Origin: Planctomycetota bacterium
GTDB lineage: Bacteria; Planctomycetota; UBA1135; GCA-002686595
NCBI GenBank assembly: GCA_013140785.1
Contig: JABFRZ010000006.1
Span: forward strand, 1-18,250
DNA: 18,250 nucleotides
Reading direction: 5' to 3'
In this document: piece after piece, positions 6,534 through 13,539 of the stretch
Position numbering within the stretch: the first letter of the stretch is position 1
Layout: each line of letters starts with the position of its first letter
The notes under the pieces: model-generated
Seen by the model: the letters and a program-made list of their open reading frames with translations, nothing else
Told to the model about the DNA's origin: nothing
Database searches by the model: none
Position numbers and translations under genes: made by a program

Positions 6534-7124
6534 ATGACAACGCTTCGCACCAGGACCGCGCCGAACGAGCTCGAACTCGCGGGCAGCCTCTTCGCTCGCA
6601 TGGCGGCCGATCTGTCCATGATCGTGGATCGTGGACTCGCCGTGGACGACATCCGGGTCGAGCGGCGAACGCAGCGTCCAGCAGGCCGGGACCTCGTGCA
6701 CATCTCCTTCAAGCTGAGCATCCAGCACCATGACGAGACCTGGCCGGGCTGCCTGCTGGTGCCGCTACCGGATGCGATCGCGCTGGCTGCCTACATGATG
6801 ATGATGCCCGACGGGGTCGCGGCTCGAGAACGGAACCGCACCGAGCTCGACACGTTGTTCAAGGAGGCCTTGCTCGAGGTCGGAAAGTTCCTGGCGGGGG
6901 CCTGCGACGCGGTGCTACGCGTGTCGTTTTCGGAGGCCTGCGTGACCCGCTCCGACGGCTGCCAGGGCGTTCGTGCGGACGTGCGCCCCGCGCTTTCCTG
7001 CCGCGAGGACCAACCGCTGTTCGTGGCACGCGCGCGCGCACGCGTTCACGACTTCGAGCCCTTCGAGCTGATCTTGGTGTTGCCTTGTCTCGACGAGCTC
7101 GCGGCGGAAAGTCCTTCCGCCTGA
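6534..7124 (+). CDS. CheC/CheX-like protein (putative chemotaxis-phosphatase fold)
   Basis: 196 residues from ATG 6534, with a G-rich tract ending about 8 nt upstream. The N-terminal half has a helix (NELELAGSLFARMAADLSMIV) and a strand-rich part leading to GCLLVPLPDAIALAAYMMMMPDG. That segment, followed by the long helix LDTLFKEALLEVGKFLAGACDAVLRV, resembles the LxxP..A..LA..M and E-x2-N helix of CheC/CheX/FliY proteins. These dephosphorylate CheY-P or take part in flagellar switch architecture. The catalytic Asn of the E-x2-N signature appears as Lys here (ALLEVGKFLAG), so phosphatase activity is doubtful. The last strand FELILVLPCLDEL fits the same fold. Assignment is by pattern only. Diverging from PilZ supports a role in motility or surface signalling. 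Confidence 0.5.
   Translation: MTTLRTRTAPNELELAGSLFARMAADLSMIVDRGLAVDDIRVERRTQRPAGRDLVHISFKLSIQHHDETWPGCLLVPLPDAIALAAYMMMMPDGVAARERNRTELDTLFKEALLEVGKFLAGACDAVLRVSFSEACVTRSDGCQGVRADVRPALSCREDQPLFVARARARVHDFEPFELILVLPCLDELAAESPSA
7103..7121 (+). terminator. Hairpin abutting the stop codon
   Basis: Perfect 7-bp inverted repeat, GGCGGAA (7103-7109) and TTCCGCC (7115-7121), with a 5-nt loop. It ends exactly one base before the TGA stop at 7122-7124, so it lies within the last codons of the CheX-like gene. Confidence 0.35.
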
Positions 7125-7221
7125 GGGCCGCTGCGCAGGGCTTCTCCGCAGCCCGCCGGCTCTCGGCCAGGGAGCCATGGATGAAGGGCTCGCCGCCCGT
7201 TTCCTGGGGTAGGTTTCGTCC

Positions 7222-7683
7222 ATGAGCTCTCAGCCCGAGGACCAACCCTACTCCGACTCACATCTCGACTCGTCCGAGTACCGCAAGCGCCTGCTGCGGA
7301 AGCTCAACACGCTCATCGCGGTGCTCGAGGTTGCCTGCGCCAAGGTGCGCCGCTCGCTAGAGGGCCCGGATCCCGACGTCGAGCGGCTGACGCGGATTCA
7401 GAACAACCTCAAGGAAACGTTGCAGGTGTGCCTACGGGCAAAGCGCGCGCTGGAGCGCTGCGAGCAGCAGAAGCCCGAGCGACAAGTTCTGGAGCTCGAG
7501 AGCGCGGCGTCGCTCCAGCTGCCGGCAGCGGCTTCCGCGCCGAACGAGGCGCAGAGGGGTGAACTCGCCTCGAGCGACGAGCAGCACAAGTTCGAGCGCC
7601 TGGGGCCGATCGACCTGCGCGAAGTGCGAGCCTGCGACCTGGATCTACTGTGCCAGAAGCTGATGGACGCGCCGCTCCAGTAG
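7222..7683 (+). CDS. Small mostly helical protein, function unknown
   Basis: 153 residues from ATG 7222. There is no signal peptide or membrane segment, so it is probably cytoplasmic. Residues about 20-80 (YRKRLLRKLNTLIAVLEVACAK..., LTRIQNNLKETLQVCLRAKRALERCEQQ) form two long amphipathic helices joined by a short turn, suggesting a helical hairpin or coiled coil. An Ala/Glu-rich linker follows (about 85-125) and a conserved-looking end, RLGPIDLREVRACDLDLLCQKLMD. The twice-occurring cysteine-containing helical pattern is not a known zinc site. I recognise no family. It follows the CheX-like gene in the same direction after a 97-bp gap with no clear terminator, so co-transcription is possible. 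It converges on nadE. Confidence 0.7.
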   Translation: MSSQPEDQPYSDSHLDSSEYRKRLLRKLNTLIAVLEVACAKVRRSLEGPDPDVERLTRIQNNLKETLQVCLRAKRALERCEQQKPERQVLELESAASLQLPAAASAPNEAQRGELASSDEQHKFERLGPIDLREVRACDLDLLCQKLMDAPLQ

Positions 7684-7688
7684 CGGCG
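7670..7688. terminator. Hairpin overlapping the stop codon at a convergent junction
   Basis: Perfect 7-bp inverted repeat, CGCCGCT (7670-7676) and AGCGGCG (7682-7688), with a 5-nt loop. It spans the TAG stop (7681-7683) of the plus-strand gene and lies 5 nt beyond the nadE stop on the minus strand. Confidence 0.45.
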
Positions 7689-7693
7689 TCACT

Positions 7694-8515
7694 TCAGCGC
7701 TTCCAGTCGCGCAGATAGCGAAAGTCGTGACCGATCGAGCGGCGCGACACCTTGGCTATCACTGGCGGCAGCCGCTTGAACTGGCTGGCCACGACTCGTG
7801 CCGTCAGCTGGCCCACGAACCCGCGTTCGAACCCCTCGGCCACGAGCTCGTCTTCCGAGTAGCGCCTGTCCACCAGGCGGTACAGCACGCGGTCCGCTTC
7901 GGCATACGTGAAGCCGAGCTCGGCCTCGTCCGTTTGGCCCTCGAAGAGGTCGGCCGAGGGCGACTTCTCGATCACCTCACGAGGCAGATCAAGGAAGCGC
8001 GCCAGCTGATAGACCTGATGCTTGTAGAGGTCTCCGAGCGGATTCAAGGCGTGCGCGCCGTCGCCCCACTGCGTCGAGTACCCGAGGAGGATCTCGCTCT
8101 TGTTGCTGGTCCCGATCACGAGACCGCGCCACTCGACCGACAGGTCGTAGAGCACGGTCATGCGGCAGCGCGCCAGGACGTTGCCGCGCCGGCGCGGATC
8201 CTGGATGCCAGCGGGTTCGAGGTAACCATCGGCCAGTGGACTGATGTCCACGCACTTCGTGGCGAGACCCAGGTGACGCGCGACGAGCTCGGCGTCCCGG
8301 GCGCTGCGCGGATTGGACAGGCGGTAGGGGAGCAGGACCGACAGCACGTTCTGTGGCCCGAACGCGCGCGCACACAGCGCCACGACCACGGCCGAGTCCA
8401 CGCCCCCCGAGAGACCCACCACGGTGCGCTCCAGCCCGGCCGAGCCGACCTCCTCGCGCAGGAAGCCCACCAGGAGCTCGCTCACGAGCTGCGGCTGGAT
8501 GTCGAGTTCACTCAT
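7694..8515 (-). CDS. nadE: NAD(+) synthetase, ammonia-type domain
   Basis: 273 residues, the usual size of the stand-alone NH3-dependent enzyme. It adenylates nicotinic acid adenine dinucleotide and amidates it to NAD+, the last step of NAD synthesis in the cytoplasm. The PP-loop S36-G-G-V-D-S41 binds ATP pyrophosphate. The signature block GTSNKSEILLGYSTQWGDGA and LNPLGDLYKHQVYQLARFLDLP, with PSADLFEGQTDEAELGF, is characteristic of NadE, and SRRSIGHDFRYLRDWKR closes the protein. The ATG at 8515 lies inside the end of the upstream amidase gene (8-bp overlap, different frame), so the two are translationally coupled. The neighbour probably supplies ammonia from glutamine, in place of the N-terminal amidase domain fused to NadE in many bacteria. 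Downstream the gene converges on a plus-strand gene. Confidence 0.95.
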   Translation of the reverse strand: MSELDIQPQLVSELLVGFLREEVGSAGLERTVVGLSGGVDSAVVVALCARAFGPQNVLSVLLPYRLSNPRSARDAELVARHLGLATKCVDISPLADGYLEPAGIQDPRRRGNVLARCRMTVLYDLSVEWRGLVIGTSNKSEILLGYSTQWGDGAHALNPLGDLYKHQVYQLARFLDLPREVIEKSPSADLFEGQTDEAELGFTYAEADRVLYRLVDRRYSEDELVAEGFERGFVGQLTARVVASQFKRLPPVIAKVSRRSIGHDFRYLRDWKR

Positions 8516-9389
8516 GCTGCAGCGCGTGCTCGGCACTGAGAGCCGAGAGCAGCGGGACGTGGCGCGCCAACTCGGCCGCCAGGATCCCGGGCTTCTCGTC
8601 ACGCCGCAGCGGCAGCTCGCTGCGCGCGCGCCGTAGGGCGCCCGAGTCCATCGACGCCGCCAGAACGCCCGGCTCGAGGCCCTCGAGCGCGGCGCGCGTA
8701 TTGGCTTGGGGATCCAGCACGCGGCTGCCACCGCCGAAGCCGATGCCATCCTCCCAGCCGACGCGCGAGGCGTAGGCCACCCACGTGCGGTACAGGAGCG
8801 CCGAGGCCTGCAGCAGGATGTTCCAGGTGCGCTGAGATGCGAGGCCTGGTCCGGGTGCCTCGACGCCCCGCGCCGGAGAGGCGCTGGCCACGAGCAGCGC
8901 GTCCGCGTCGTCGAGGAAATACGAGTAGGCGCTCGGCATGTGCCACATGTCCTCGCAGATCAGCGGGCCGAAGCGTCCATGGCGGCTCTCGATCAGCTTG
9001 AACTGCTCACCCGCTGCGAAATCACGGCCCTCGTCGAACAAGCCGTAGGACACGAGGTGCACCTTGCGGTGCACGGAGAGGAAGCGCCCGTCCTCGAGGA
9101 AGCCCAGCGCGTTGTACAGGCGTCCTTCGCGCGAGCGCTCGACGAATCCAAAGGCGATCGAGATGTGCTTGGAGCGTTCGAGCAGCGGGCGCAGGAAGGC
9201 GTCCTCGGGCGTGAGGGCAACCTCCTCGACCTGGTCCCTCAAGAAGTACCCCGTCAGCGACAGCTCGGGGAAGAGGATCAGGTCGGCCGTTCCCACAGCG
9301 GCATCGATGCGCTGGAGGTGGTCCTCCAGGTTCTTCCCGAGGTCGCCGAGCGCCGGATTGGTCTGGGCGACGACCAGCCTGCAGTCCAT
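8508..9389 (-). CDS. Nitrilase-superfamily amidase, probable glutaminase partner of NadE
   Basis: 293 residues. The nitrilase triad is in place: Glu42 in FPELSLTGY, Lys109 in HRKVHLVSYGLFDE, and Cys145 in LICEDMWH. The sequence reads like the N-terminal glutaminase domain of fused glutamine-dependent NAD synthetases (VAQTNPALGDLGKNLE, FPELSLTGY, RKxHLxxYGxFDExR, GxLICEDxW). The expected reaction is glutamine to glutamate plus ammonia, passed to NadE. The gene ends 8 bp inside nadE. Start 9389 has only a short G-run upstream. A strong hairpin separates it from the ribbon-helix-helix gene upstream, so the amidase/nadE pair may have its own promoter or be read through. The C-terminus (ALQHE) has no linker to a synthetase domain, so this is a true split and not a frameshifted fusion. 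It could also act as an independent omega-amidase. Confidence 0.9.
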   Translation of the reverse strand: MDCRLVVAQTNPALGDLGKNLEDHLQRIDAAVGTADLILFPELSLTGYFLRDQVEEVALTPEDAFLRPLLERSKHISIAFGFVERSREGRLYNALGFLEDGRFLSVHRKVHLVSYGLFDEGRDFAAGEQFKLIESRHGRFGPLICEDMWHMPSAYSYFLDDADALLVASASPARGVEAPGPGLASQRTWNILLQASALLYRTWVAYASRVGWEDGIGFGGGSRVLDPQANTRAALEGLEPGVLAASMDSGALRRARSELPLRRDEKPGILAAELARHVPLLSALSAEHALQHE

Positions 9390-9402
9390 CCCGGGGATTG
9401 TA

Positions 9403-9427
9403 CGCCCACGGCTGGTCCAGCCGGGCG
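9403..9427 (-). terminator. Strong hairpin after the ribbon-helix-helix gene
   Basis: CGGCTG (9409-9414) and CAGCCG (9418-9423) pair around a 3-nt loop. They are extended by CGCC (9403-9406) with GGCG (9424-9427) across a 2-nt bulge: 10 bp in all. It begins 1 nt after the stop at 9429 and lies before the amidase start at 9389. No T-run. Probably ends or attenuates the SPFH operon. Confidence 0.45.
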
Positions 9428-9428
9428 G

Positions 9429-9641
9429 TCAAGCGCTCCCCGGCCCCTTGCGGCGTCGAATGGCGTCGCGCAGCAGGTACTCGATGTGCGCGTTCAGGCT
9501 GCGCAGGTCCTGGTTGGCCCAGGCACGCAGCTCGGCCAGGAGATCCGGAGGTAGGCGCAGCAGGAAGGCGCGCCGGGAGCGGGCGCCCTCCGCGTTCTCA
9601 CCCGGATCCGGGCCGGCGGCTGCACTCTCTTGCCGGGCCAC
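9429..9641 (-). CDS. Arc-type ribbon-helix-helix DNA-binding protein
   Basis: 70 residues. The start is the GTG at 9641, which has an excellent GAGGA ribosome site 7 nt upstream and lies just beyond the stop of the SPFH gene (15-nt gap). Residues 22-66 (SRRAFLLRLPPDLLAELRAWANQDLRSLNAHIEYLLRDAIRRRKG) follow the Arc/MetJ-like pattern. A beta-strand with alternating residues (FLLRLP) contacts the major groove. Helix A (DLLAELRAWANQD), a turn with SLN, and helix B (AHIEYLLRDAIRR) follow. Such proteins work as dimers and often control their own operon. Small Arc-like genes are commonly coupled to SPFH-protein genes. The perfect palindrome at 10607-10616, in front of the SPFH gene, is a candidate target. 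It could also serve a structural or partner role for the SPFH protein. Confidence 0.85.
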   Translation of the reverse strand: MARQESAAAGPDPGENAEGARSRRAFLLRLPPDLLAELRAWANQDLRSLNAHIEYLLRDAIRRRKGPGSA

Positions 9642-9655
9642 CTTGGGATCCTCGG

Positions 9656-10567
9656 CTAGTTGTACAGGCTGCCCGCGTTCAGGACAGGCTGGACGGAGGA
9701 CTGGCCGCACAAGACCACCAGGAGGTTGCCGACCAGGGTCGCCTTGCGCTCGTCGTCGAGCACGATCACTTGCTTCTTGCCGAGGTCGGCCAGGGCCTGC
9801 TCGACGATGCTGACGGCGCCCTCGACGATCTTCTGGCGCGCGGCGATGATTGCCGTCGCCTGCTGCCGCTGCAGCATGGCCGAGGCGATCTCGGGCGCAT
9901 AGGCGAGGTGGCTGATGCGCGCCTCGAGCACCTCGACGCCGGCGCGCTCGAGGCGGGCCTGCAGCTCGGCCTTGAGCTCCTCCACCACGGCCGAGGTGTC
10001 GCCGCGCAGAGAGATCGGGTTCTCCTCGGTCTGGCCGTCGTCGTAGGGGTGCCCCTTCGCGATCTCGCGGATGGCCGTCTCGACCTGCACGTCCACGTAC
10101 TGCGTGAAGTCTTCGACGTCGAAGTTGGCCTGGGCCGTGTCCTTCACGCGCCACACGATCACCGCACCGATCTCGATCGGGTTGCCTAGCAGGTCGTTCA
10201 CCTTGATCTTCTCCGAGGCCACGTTGTGGGCCCGCAGCGAGACCATGCGCTTCGAGGTGAACGGGTTGGTCCAGTAGAAGCCCGCCTTCCGCACCGTGCC
10301 GCGATAGAGCCCGAACAGGACCAGGACGCGCGAGTGGTTCGGGGTCACGATGAAGAACCCGAAGGCACAAACGAGGCACACGAGCGTGATCACGACCGCG
10401 CCAAGCACGACGGCGACCACGAGCCCGGGCCTGGGTTCGCGCATCAAGGCGCGTGCGGCCAGGGTCCAGACCCCGATCAGAACCGCGGGCAGACCGACCA
10501 CGAAGGGCCAGGCGCTCAGCGCGTGGAACGAAGTCTCGTGGGAGTGAGGTTGCGTGAGCTTCTCCAT
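9656..10567 (-). CDS. SPFH/band-7 (prohibitin-stomatin family) membrane protein
   Basis: 303 residues. The ATG at 10567 has AGAGGA about 10 nt upstream. Two membrane helices span about 21-41 and 48-73 (hairpin insertion). Then comes a band-7 domain: FFIVTPNHSRVLVLFGLYRGTVRKAGFYWTNPF, MVSLRAHNVASEKIKVNDLLGNPIEIGAVIVWRVKDTAQA, and a coiled-coil segment (ELKAELQARLERAGVEVLEARISHLAYAPEIASAMLQRQQATAIIAARQKIVEGA). SPFH proteins form large membrane-bound oligomers that organise membrane microdomains and regulate proteases or cell envelope traffic. The same-strand next gene encodes an Arc-type regulator, 15 nt after the stop, so the two form an operon. No NfeD-type protein is adjacent, unlike many stomatin operons. 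The upstream AT-rich palindrome at 10607-10616 suggests regulated expression. Confidence 0.92.
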   Translation of the reverse strand: MEKLTQPHSHETSFHALSAWPFVVGLPAVLIGVWTLAARALMREPRPGLVVAVVLGAVVITLVCLVCAFGFFIVTPNHSRVLVLFGLYRGTVRKAGFYWTNPFTSKRMVSLRAHNVASEKIKVNDLLGNPIEIGAVIVWRVKDTAQANFDVEDFTQYVDVQVETAIREIAKGHPYDDGQTEENPISLRGDTSAVVEELKAELQARLERAGVEVLEARISHLAYAPEIASAMLQRQQATAIIAARQKIVEGAVSIVEQALADLGKKQVIVLDDERKATLVGNLLVVLCGQSSVQPVLNAGSLYN

Positions 10568-10606
10568 TGGGGTGGTTCCTCTGCCAGGGGGGGGCTGTAT
10601 AGCTGA

Positions 10607-10616
10607 ATGATATCAT
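10607..10616. promoter_or_regulatory. AT-rich 10-bp palindrome upstream of the SPFH operon (candidate operator)
   Basis: ATGATATCAT is a perfect palindrome, 40-49 nt upstream of the SPFH start, in the only clearly AT-rich patch of this intergenic region. On the minus strand the patch includes TATGAT, a good -10 match, so a repressor here would cover the promoter. Further upstream lies GACAT-N2-ATGTC (10641-10652). Confidence 0.35.
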
Positions 10617-10693
10617 AACGCTATTCGACGGCCCCCGGCCGACATTCATGTCCCGCGTCGATTCCCAGGCACAACTCCTGACTCTGAAAAAGC

Positions 10694-11692
10694 TTACGTC
10701 GACCCTCGGAGCCAGGCTTCCCGCACGAGCTCGTCCGGTGGGACCCCGCTGGCCTCGCCTTCATAGCTGAGCACGAGGCGGTGCCTGAGGGCCGGGAGAC
10801 AGAGCAGCTCGAGGTCCTCCTCGGTCACCCAGGGACGCCCGTTCACGAGCGCGCGGGCCTTGGCGAGGAGCACGAGCGCCTGGCCGCCGCGCGGGCTCGA
10901 TCCGTAGCGCACCAGCGGCTTCAGCCTCTCGGAGGAGAGCGGGTTGGCGGGATCCGTTGCCTGCACCAGCCGCGCGACGCACCGCAACAGCTCGCTCGCG
11001 ATCGGCACCTCACGCACTAGGGCGCGCATCTCCAGGATGTCGCGTGACCCAAGCACCGCGCGCCGCGCGGGCGAGCGGGTGCGCGTGGTGGCCTCGAGGA
11101 TCGCGATCAGATCCCGTTCGCCAGGGGGCCGCAACTCGAGCTTGCACAAGAAGCGATCGAGCTGCGCCTCGGGCAACGGATAGGTGCCTTCCATCTCGAT
11201 CGGGTTCTGCGTGGCCACGACGCAGAAGGGCTGCTGCAGGATGCGCGTCTCGCCGAAGGCGGTCACCTGGCCTTCCTGCATGGCCTCGAGCATCGCCGAC
11301 TGGGTGCGCGGCGTGGCGCGGTTGACCTCGTCCGCCAGGACCAGGTTCGCGAAGATCGGGCCTGGCTCGAAGCGGAAGGCGTGGCCGCCGCCAGCGGTCT
11401 CCTCGAGGATGCGCGTGCCGAGGATGTCCGCTGGCATCAGGTCGGGCGTGAACTGGATGCGCTGGAAGCTGAGGTCTAGAGCCGCTGCGAGGCCCTTCAC
11501 GAGCGTGGTCTTCCCGAGGCCCGGCGCTCCCTCGATCAGCGCGTGCCCGTCGGCGAGCAGCGTCAGCAGCAAGAGCTCGGTGACCTCGGCCTGACCGAGG
11601 AAGGTGTGGGCGAGCTCTGCGCTCAGGCGCTGCGCGCGCTCGTGGAAGGCCGCCAGACGGGCTTCGAGCTCGGAGACGGGAGTCGGCGTCAT
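10694..11692 (-). CDS. MoxR-family AAA+ ATPase
   Basis: 332 residues from ATG 11692, a normal length for the family. Walker A is G55-APGLGKTT, Walker B is LVLADEVNR (about 117-125), sensor 1 is ATQNP (160-164), and the family-typical YPLPEAQLDRF follows. RFEPGPIFANLVL and RTQSAMLEAMQEGQVT are diagnostic for MoxR. The C-terminal lid is helical (LKPLVRYGSSPRGGQALVLLAKARALVNGR, VTEEDLELLCLPALRHRL), again typical of MoxR. These ATPases act as chaperones that insert metal or assemble complexes, normally with VWA- or DUF58-domain partners encoded next door. No such partner follows here: the next gene is SPFH, after a 126-bp gap. It is divergent from the TPR lipoprotein gene 108 bp away. Confidence 0.95.
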   Translation of the reverse strand: MTPTPVSELEARLAAFHERAQRLSAELAHTFLGQAEVTELLLLTLLADGHALIEGAPGLGKTTLVKGLAAALDLSFQRIQFTPDLMPADILGTRILEETAGGGHAFRFEPGPIFANLVLADEVNRATPRTQSAMLEAMQEGQVTAFGETRILQQPFCVVATQNPIEMEGTYPLPEAQLDRFLCKLELRPPGERDLIAILEATTRTRSPARRAVLGSRDILEMRALVREVPIASELLRCVARLVQATDPANPLSSERLKPLVRYGSSPRGGQALVLLAKARALVNGRPWVTEEDLELLCLPALRHRLVLSYEGEASGVPPDELVREAWLRGST

Positions 11693-11800
11693 GCGGCGCC
11701 GCCCAGGATAAGGTCCGCGAGCTCCCCGAGGATTCTCGAAGGTCGGCTGGAGATCCACGGAGCCCTCGGCCGATGACCAGCTCCGGGAAGAGTAGCCTCC

Positions 11801-12769
11801 ATGGGGACCGGAGGAATCAGCTTCCGGCAGCTCTCGGCATGGGCCGGCGCCGTGTGCGTCGCGTTCTTTGCCGGCTGCCGGACGAGCCGCGAGGCCGACG
11901 ACCTCCGCTCGATGCTGCGCGTCGACGATGCCGCCACGGCTGGACACAGCCTGGTGAGCGGTCACCGCTTCGGGAGCTGGCTCGAGGTCGAGCCCGATCC
12001 CCTGAGCACGCCGGCGCTCGAGAGTGCCTGCCTCCTCGAGCAGACCGGCGAGCGCGAGGAAGCGATTGCAGTGCTGGGCGAGGCGCTGCAGTCTGGGCGA
12101 GAGAGCGCCTCCGTGTTCGAGGCACGCGGAGCGCTCTACCTCGGAACGGGGTTCCCGCGCGCCGCAGCCGGGGACTTCCAGCGCGCGGTGGCCCTTGCTC
12201 CCGAGCGGCCTCGCTGCTGGTACGCGCTCGGGCACGCCTACGAAGTCCTCGGCCTCGCACGCCAGGCGCTCGAGGCCCTGGAGCACGCGCGCAGTCTGGG
12301 GTGCGACGACGTCGGCCTCTTCCTGTCGCTGGCCCGCGCCTATCGTGCGTTGGGACGAAGTGGCCAGTCCGCGCGCCACTACCAGCAGGTCCTCACGCGG
12401 CAGGAGTCGCCCACCGAGCTCTTGGCGGAGGCGGCCGTGCTCGCCAGCGATGATCCCGCGCGCGCGGCCAGCGTGGACAGCCTGCGCGAGCGGCTCGAGT
12501 CCTGCCGCTGCACGCCCCTCTCGGACGACGCCTGGTTCCTGCGCGCCATCCTGCGCGAACTGCCCGGCGAGCCGGCCATGAACATCGCCGCCGCCTTCCA
12601 GGCGCTGGAGGTCGCACCAGCCGAGCTCGCGGATCTGACCGCGAGCCTGCTCCTGTCGGTGCAGCTCCTGGACTCCGAGACTAGCGCCGAGGCGCGTGCG
12701 GGGTTGCTGGCCGCCGAGCCTGACGAGCGGCGGCGTGCCGCGCTCGAGCGTTGCCTGGCGCCGCAGTGA
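11801..12769 (+). CDS. TPR-repeat lipoprotein
   Basis: 322 residues. ATG 11801 has GGAAGAG about 8 nt upstream. The signal peptide (about 1-25) ends in FFAGC with Cys26 as the lipid-anchoring residue. Residues about 70-200 hold at least three tetratricopeptide-like units: LESACLLEQTGEREEAIAVL, FEARGALYLGTGFPRAAAGDF..., WYALGHAYEVLGLARQALEAL and LFLSLARAYRALGRSGQSARHY. These show the W/L..L...Y...G....A pattern. The C-terminal third is helical without clear repeats. TPR lipoproteins usually scaffold envelope complexes or accompany secretion and pilus machinery. No partner is evident in the neighbourhood; the only neighbour with a matching theme is the divergent MoxR gene, and TPR proteins do occur in MoxR clusters. 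It converges on the methyltransferase gene. Confidence 0.85.
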   Translation: MGTGGISFRQLSAWAGAVCVAFFAGCRTSREADDLRSMLRVDDAATAGHSLVSGHRFGSWLEVEPDPLSTPALESACLLEQTGEREEAIAVLGEALQSGRESASVFEARGALYLGTGFPRAAAGDFQRAVALAPERPRCWYALGHAYEVLGLARQALEALEHARSLGCDDVGLFLSLARAYRALGRSGQSARHYQQVLTRQESPTELLAEAAVLASDDPARAASVDSLRERLESCRCTPLSDDAWFLRAILRELPGEPAMNIAAAFQALEVAPAELADLTASLLLSVQLLDSETSAEARAGLLAAEPDERRRAALERCLAPQ

Positions 12770-12775
12770 ACCAGC

Positions 12776-13534
12776 TCACGCGCGCACGGCTAGCGCGTGA
12801 AACGCCTTGGAATCACGGCTGAATGGTGTGCCCTCGAGCTCGCCCAACAACTCGACCCTGGTGAAACCAGCTGCGCGCAGCAACGCGTCTACCTCGCGCG
12901 CGGTGTAGACCTGGTACGAGGCAGAGCGGCTTTCGAGCGCGCCGCTCGCCTGCGCCAGGTCCGCGAAAAGGTAGGTCGTTTCCAGGCGCCCGCTGCCCGC
13001 ATCGTAGTGCGCATCGCTCAGGAGCAGCCGTTCGCCTAGCAGACGCCAGTCGCGGAACTCGCGCCGCGCGAGCACGAGCTCGGCCACCAGCGGATACTCG
13101 AGCAGGAAGCGTCCGCCTGGTCGCAGCGCGCGCGCGACCGCGCACAGGAAGTCGCGGTTCCCAGGCTCGTCGAAGTAGCCGAAGCTGTTGCCGGCACACA
13201 GCGCGGCGTCGAACTCGCCGCTCCACGGCAGCGCGCGCATGTCGCCCTCGCGGAATTCGACCTCCAGCCCGCGCTCCACGGCCTGCCGCCGTCCCTCGGC
13301 CAGGAACTCCGCGGATGCGTCGAGCCCGCTGATGCGCGCCCCGTGAGCCGCGAGCTCCAGCGCCAGACGTCCGTTGCCGCAGGGCACGTCGAGCACGCGT
13401 TCGCCGTGGGCGATGCGCAACGCGCGCCTCACGTCCGCGGCCTGTTCGCGGCTCTCGTCGCGTGAGTGCGCGCGCCGCCAGAGCTCCAGGGCCGGACCCT
13501 CGAAGAAAGTAGACCACCACTCCTGTCCCGCCAC
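12776..13534 (-). CDS. Class I SAM-dependent methyltransferase
   Basis: 252 residues from GTG 13534. Motif I, VLDVPCGNGRLAL (47-59), binds S-adenosylmethionine, and GLDAS (70-74) supplies the acidic residue at the end of beta-2. MRALPWSGEFDAALCAGNSFGYFDEPGN and LRPGGRFLLEYPL are the later Rossmann strands. The C-terminal portion (about 175-252: RLETTYLFADLAQ, YQVYTAREVDALLRAAGFTRVELLG) has the Methyltransf_11/25-like plan. The substrate is unknown. It starts 6 nt after the end of the MltA gene on the same strand, which suggests co-transcription, though no functional link between them is evident. The hairpin at 12777-12799 overlaps its stop. Confidence 0.9.
   Translation of the reverse strand: MAGQEWWSTFFEGPALELWRRAHSRDESREQAADVRRALRIAHGERVLDVPCGNGRLALELAAHGARISGLDASAEFLAEGRRQAVERGLEVEFREGDMRALPWSGEFDAALCAGNSFGYFDEPGNRDFLCAVARALRPGGRFLLEYPLVAELVLARREFRDWRLLGERLLLSDAHYDAGSGRLETTYLFADLAQASGALESRSASYQVYTAREVDALLRAAGFTRVELLGELEGTPFSRDSKAFHALAVRA
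12777..12799. terminator. Hairpin at convergent TPR/methyltransferase junction
   Basis: Perfect 7-bp inverted repeat, CACGCGC (12777-12783) and GCGCGTG (12793-12799), with a 9-nt loop. It lies 7 nt after the TPR stop and overlaps the methyltransferase stop (12776-12778). No T-tract. Confidence 0.4.
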
Positions 13535-13539
13535 GCGCG

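Noticed and set aside
7694..9389. A frameshifted single NadE fusion
   Set aside because: Both halves have proper starts and stops. The amidase has its own C-terminus, and the synthetase has the length of a stand-alone NadE; an 8-bp overlap is normal for coupled genes.
9656..10649. Long minus-strand frame fused in front of the ribbon-helix-helix protein (406 codons)
   Set aside because: Upstream of 9641 it is the out-of-frame shadow of the SPFH gene. GTG 9641 has a GAGGA site at ideal distance and gives a normal-sized 70-residue regulator.
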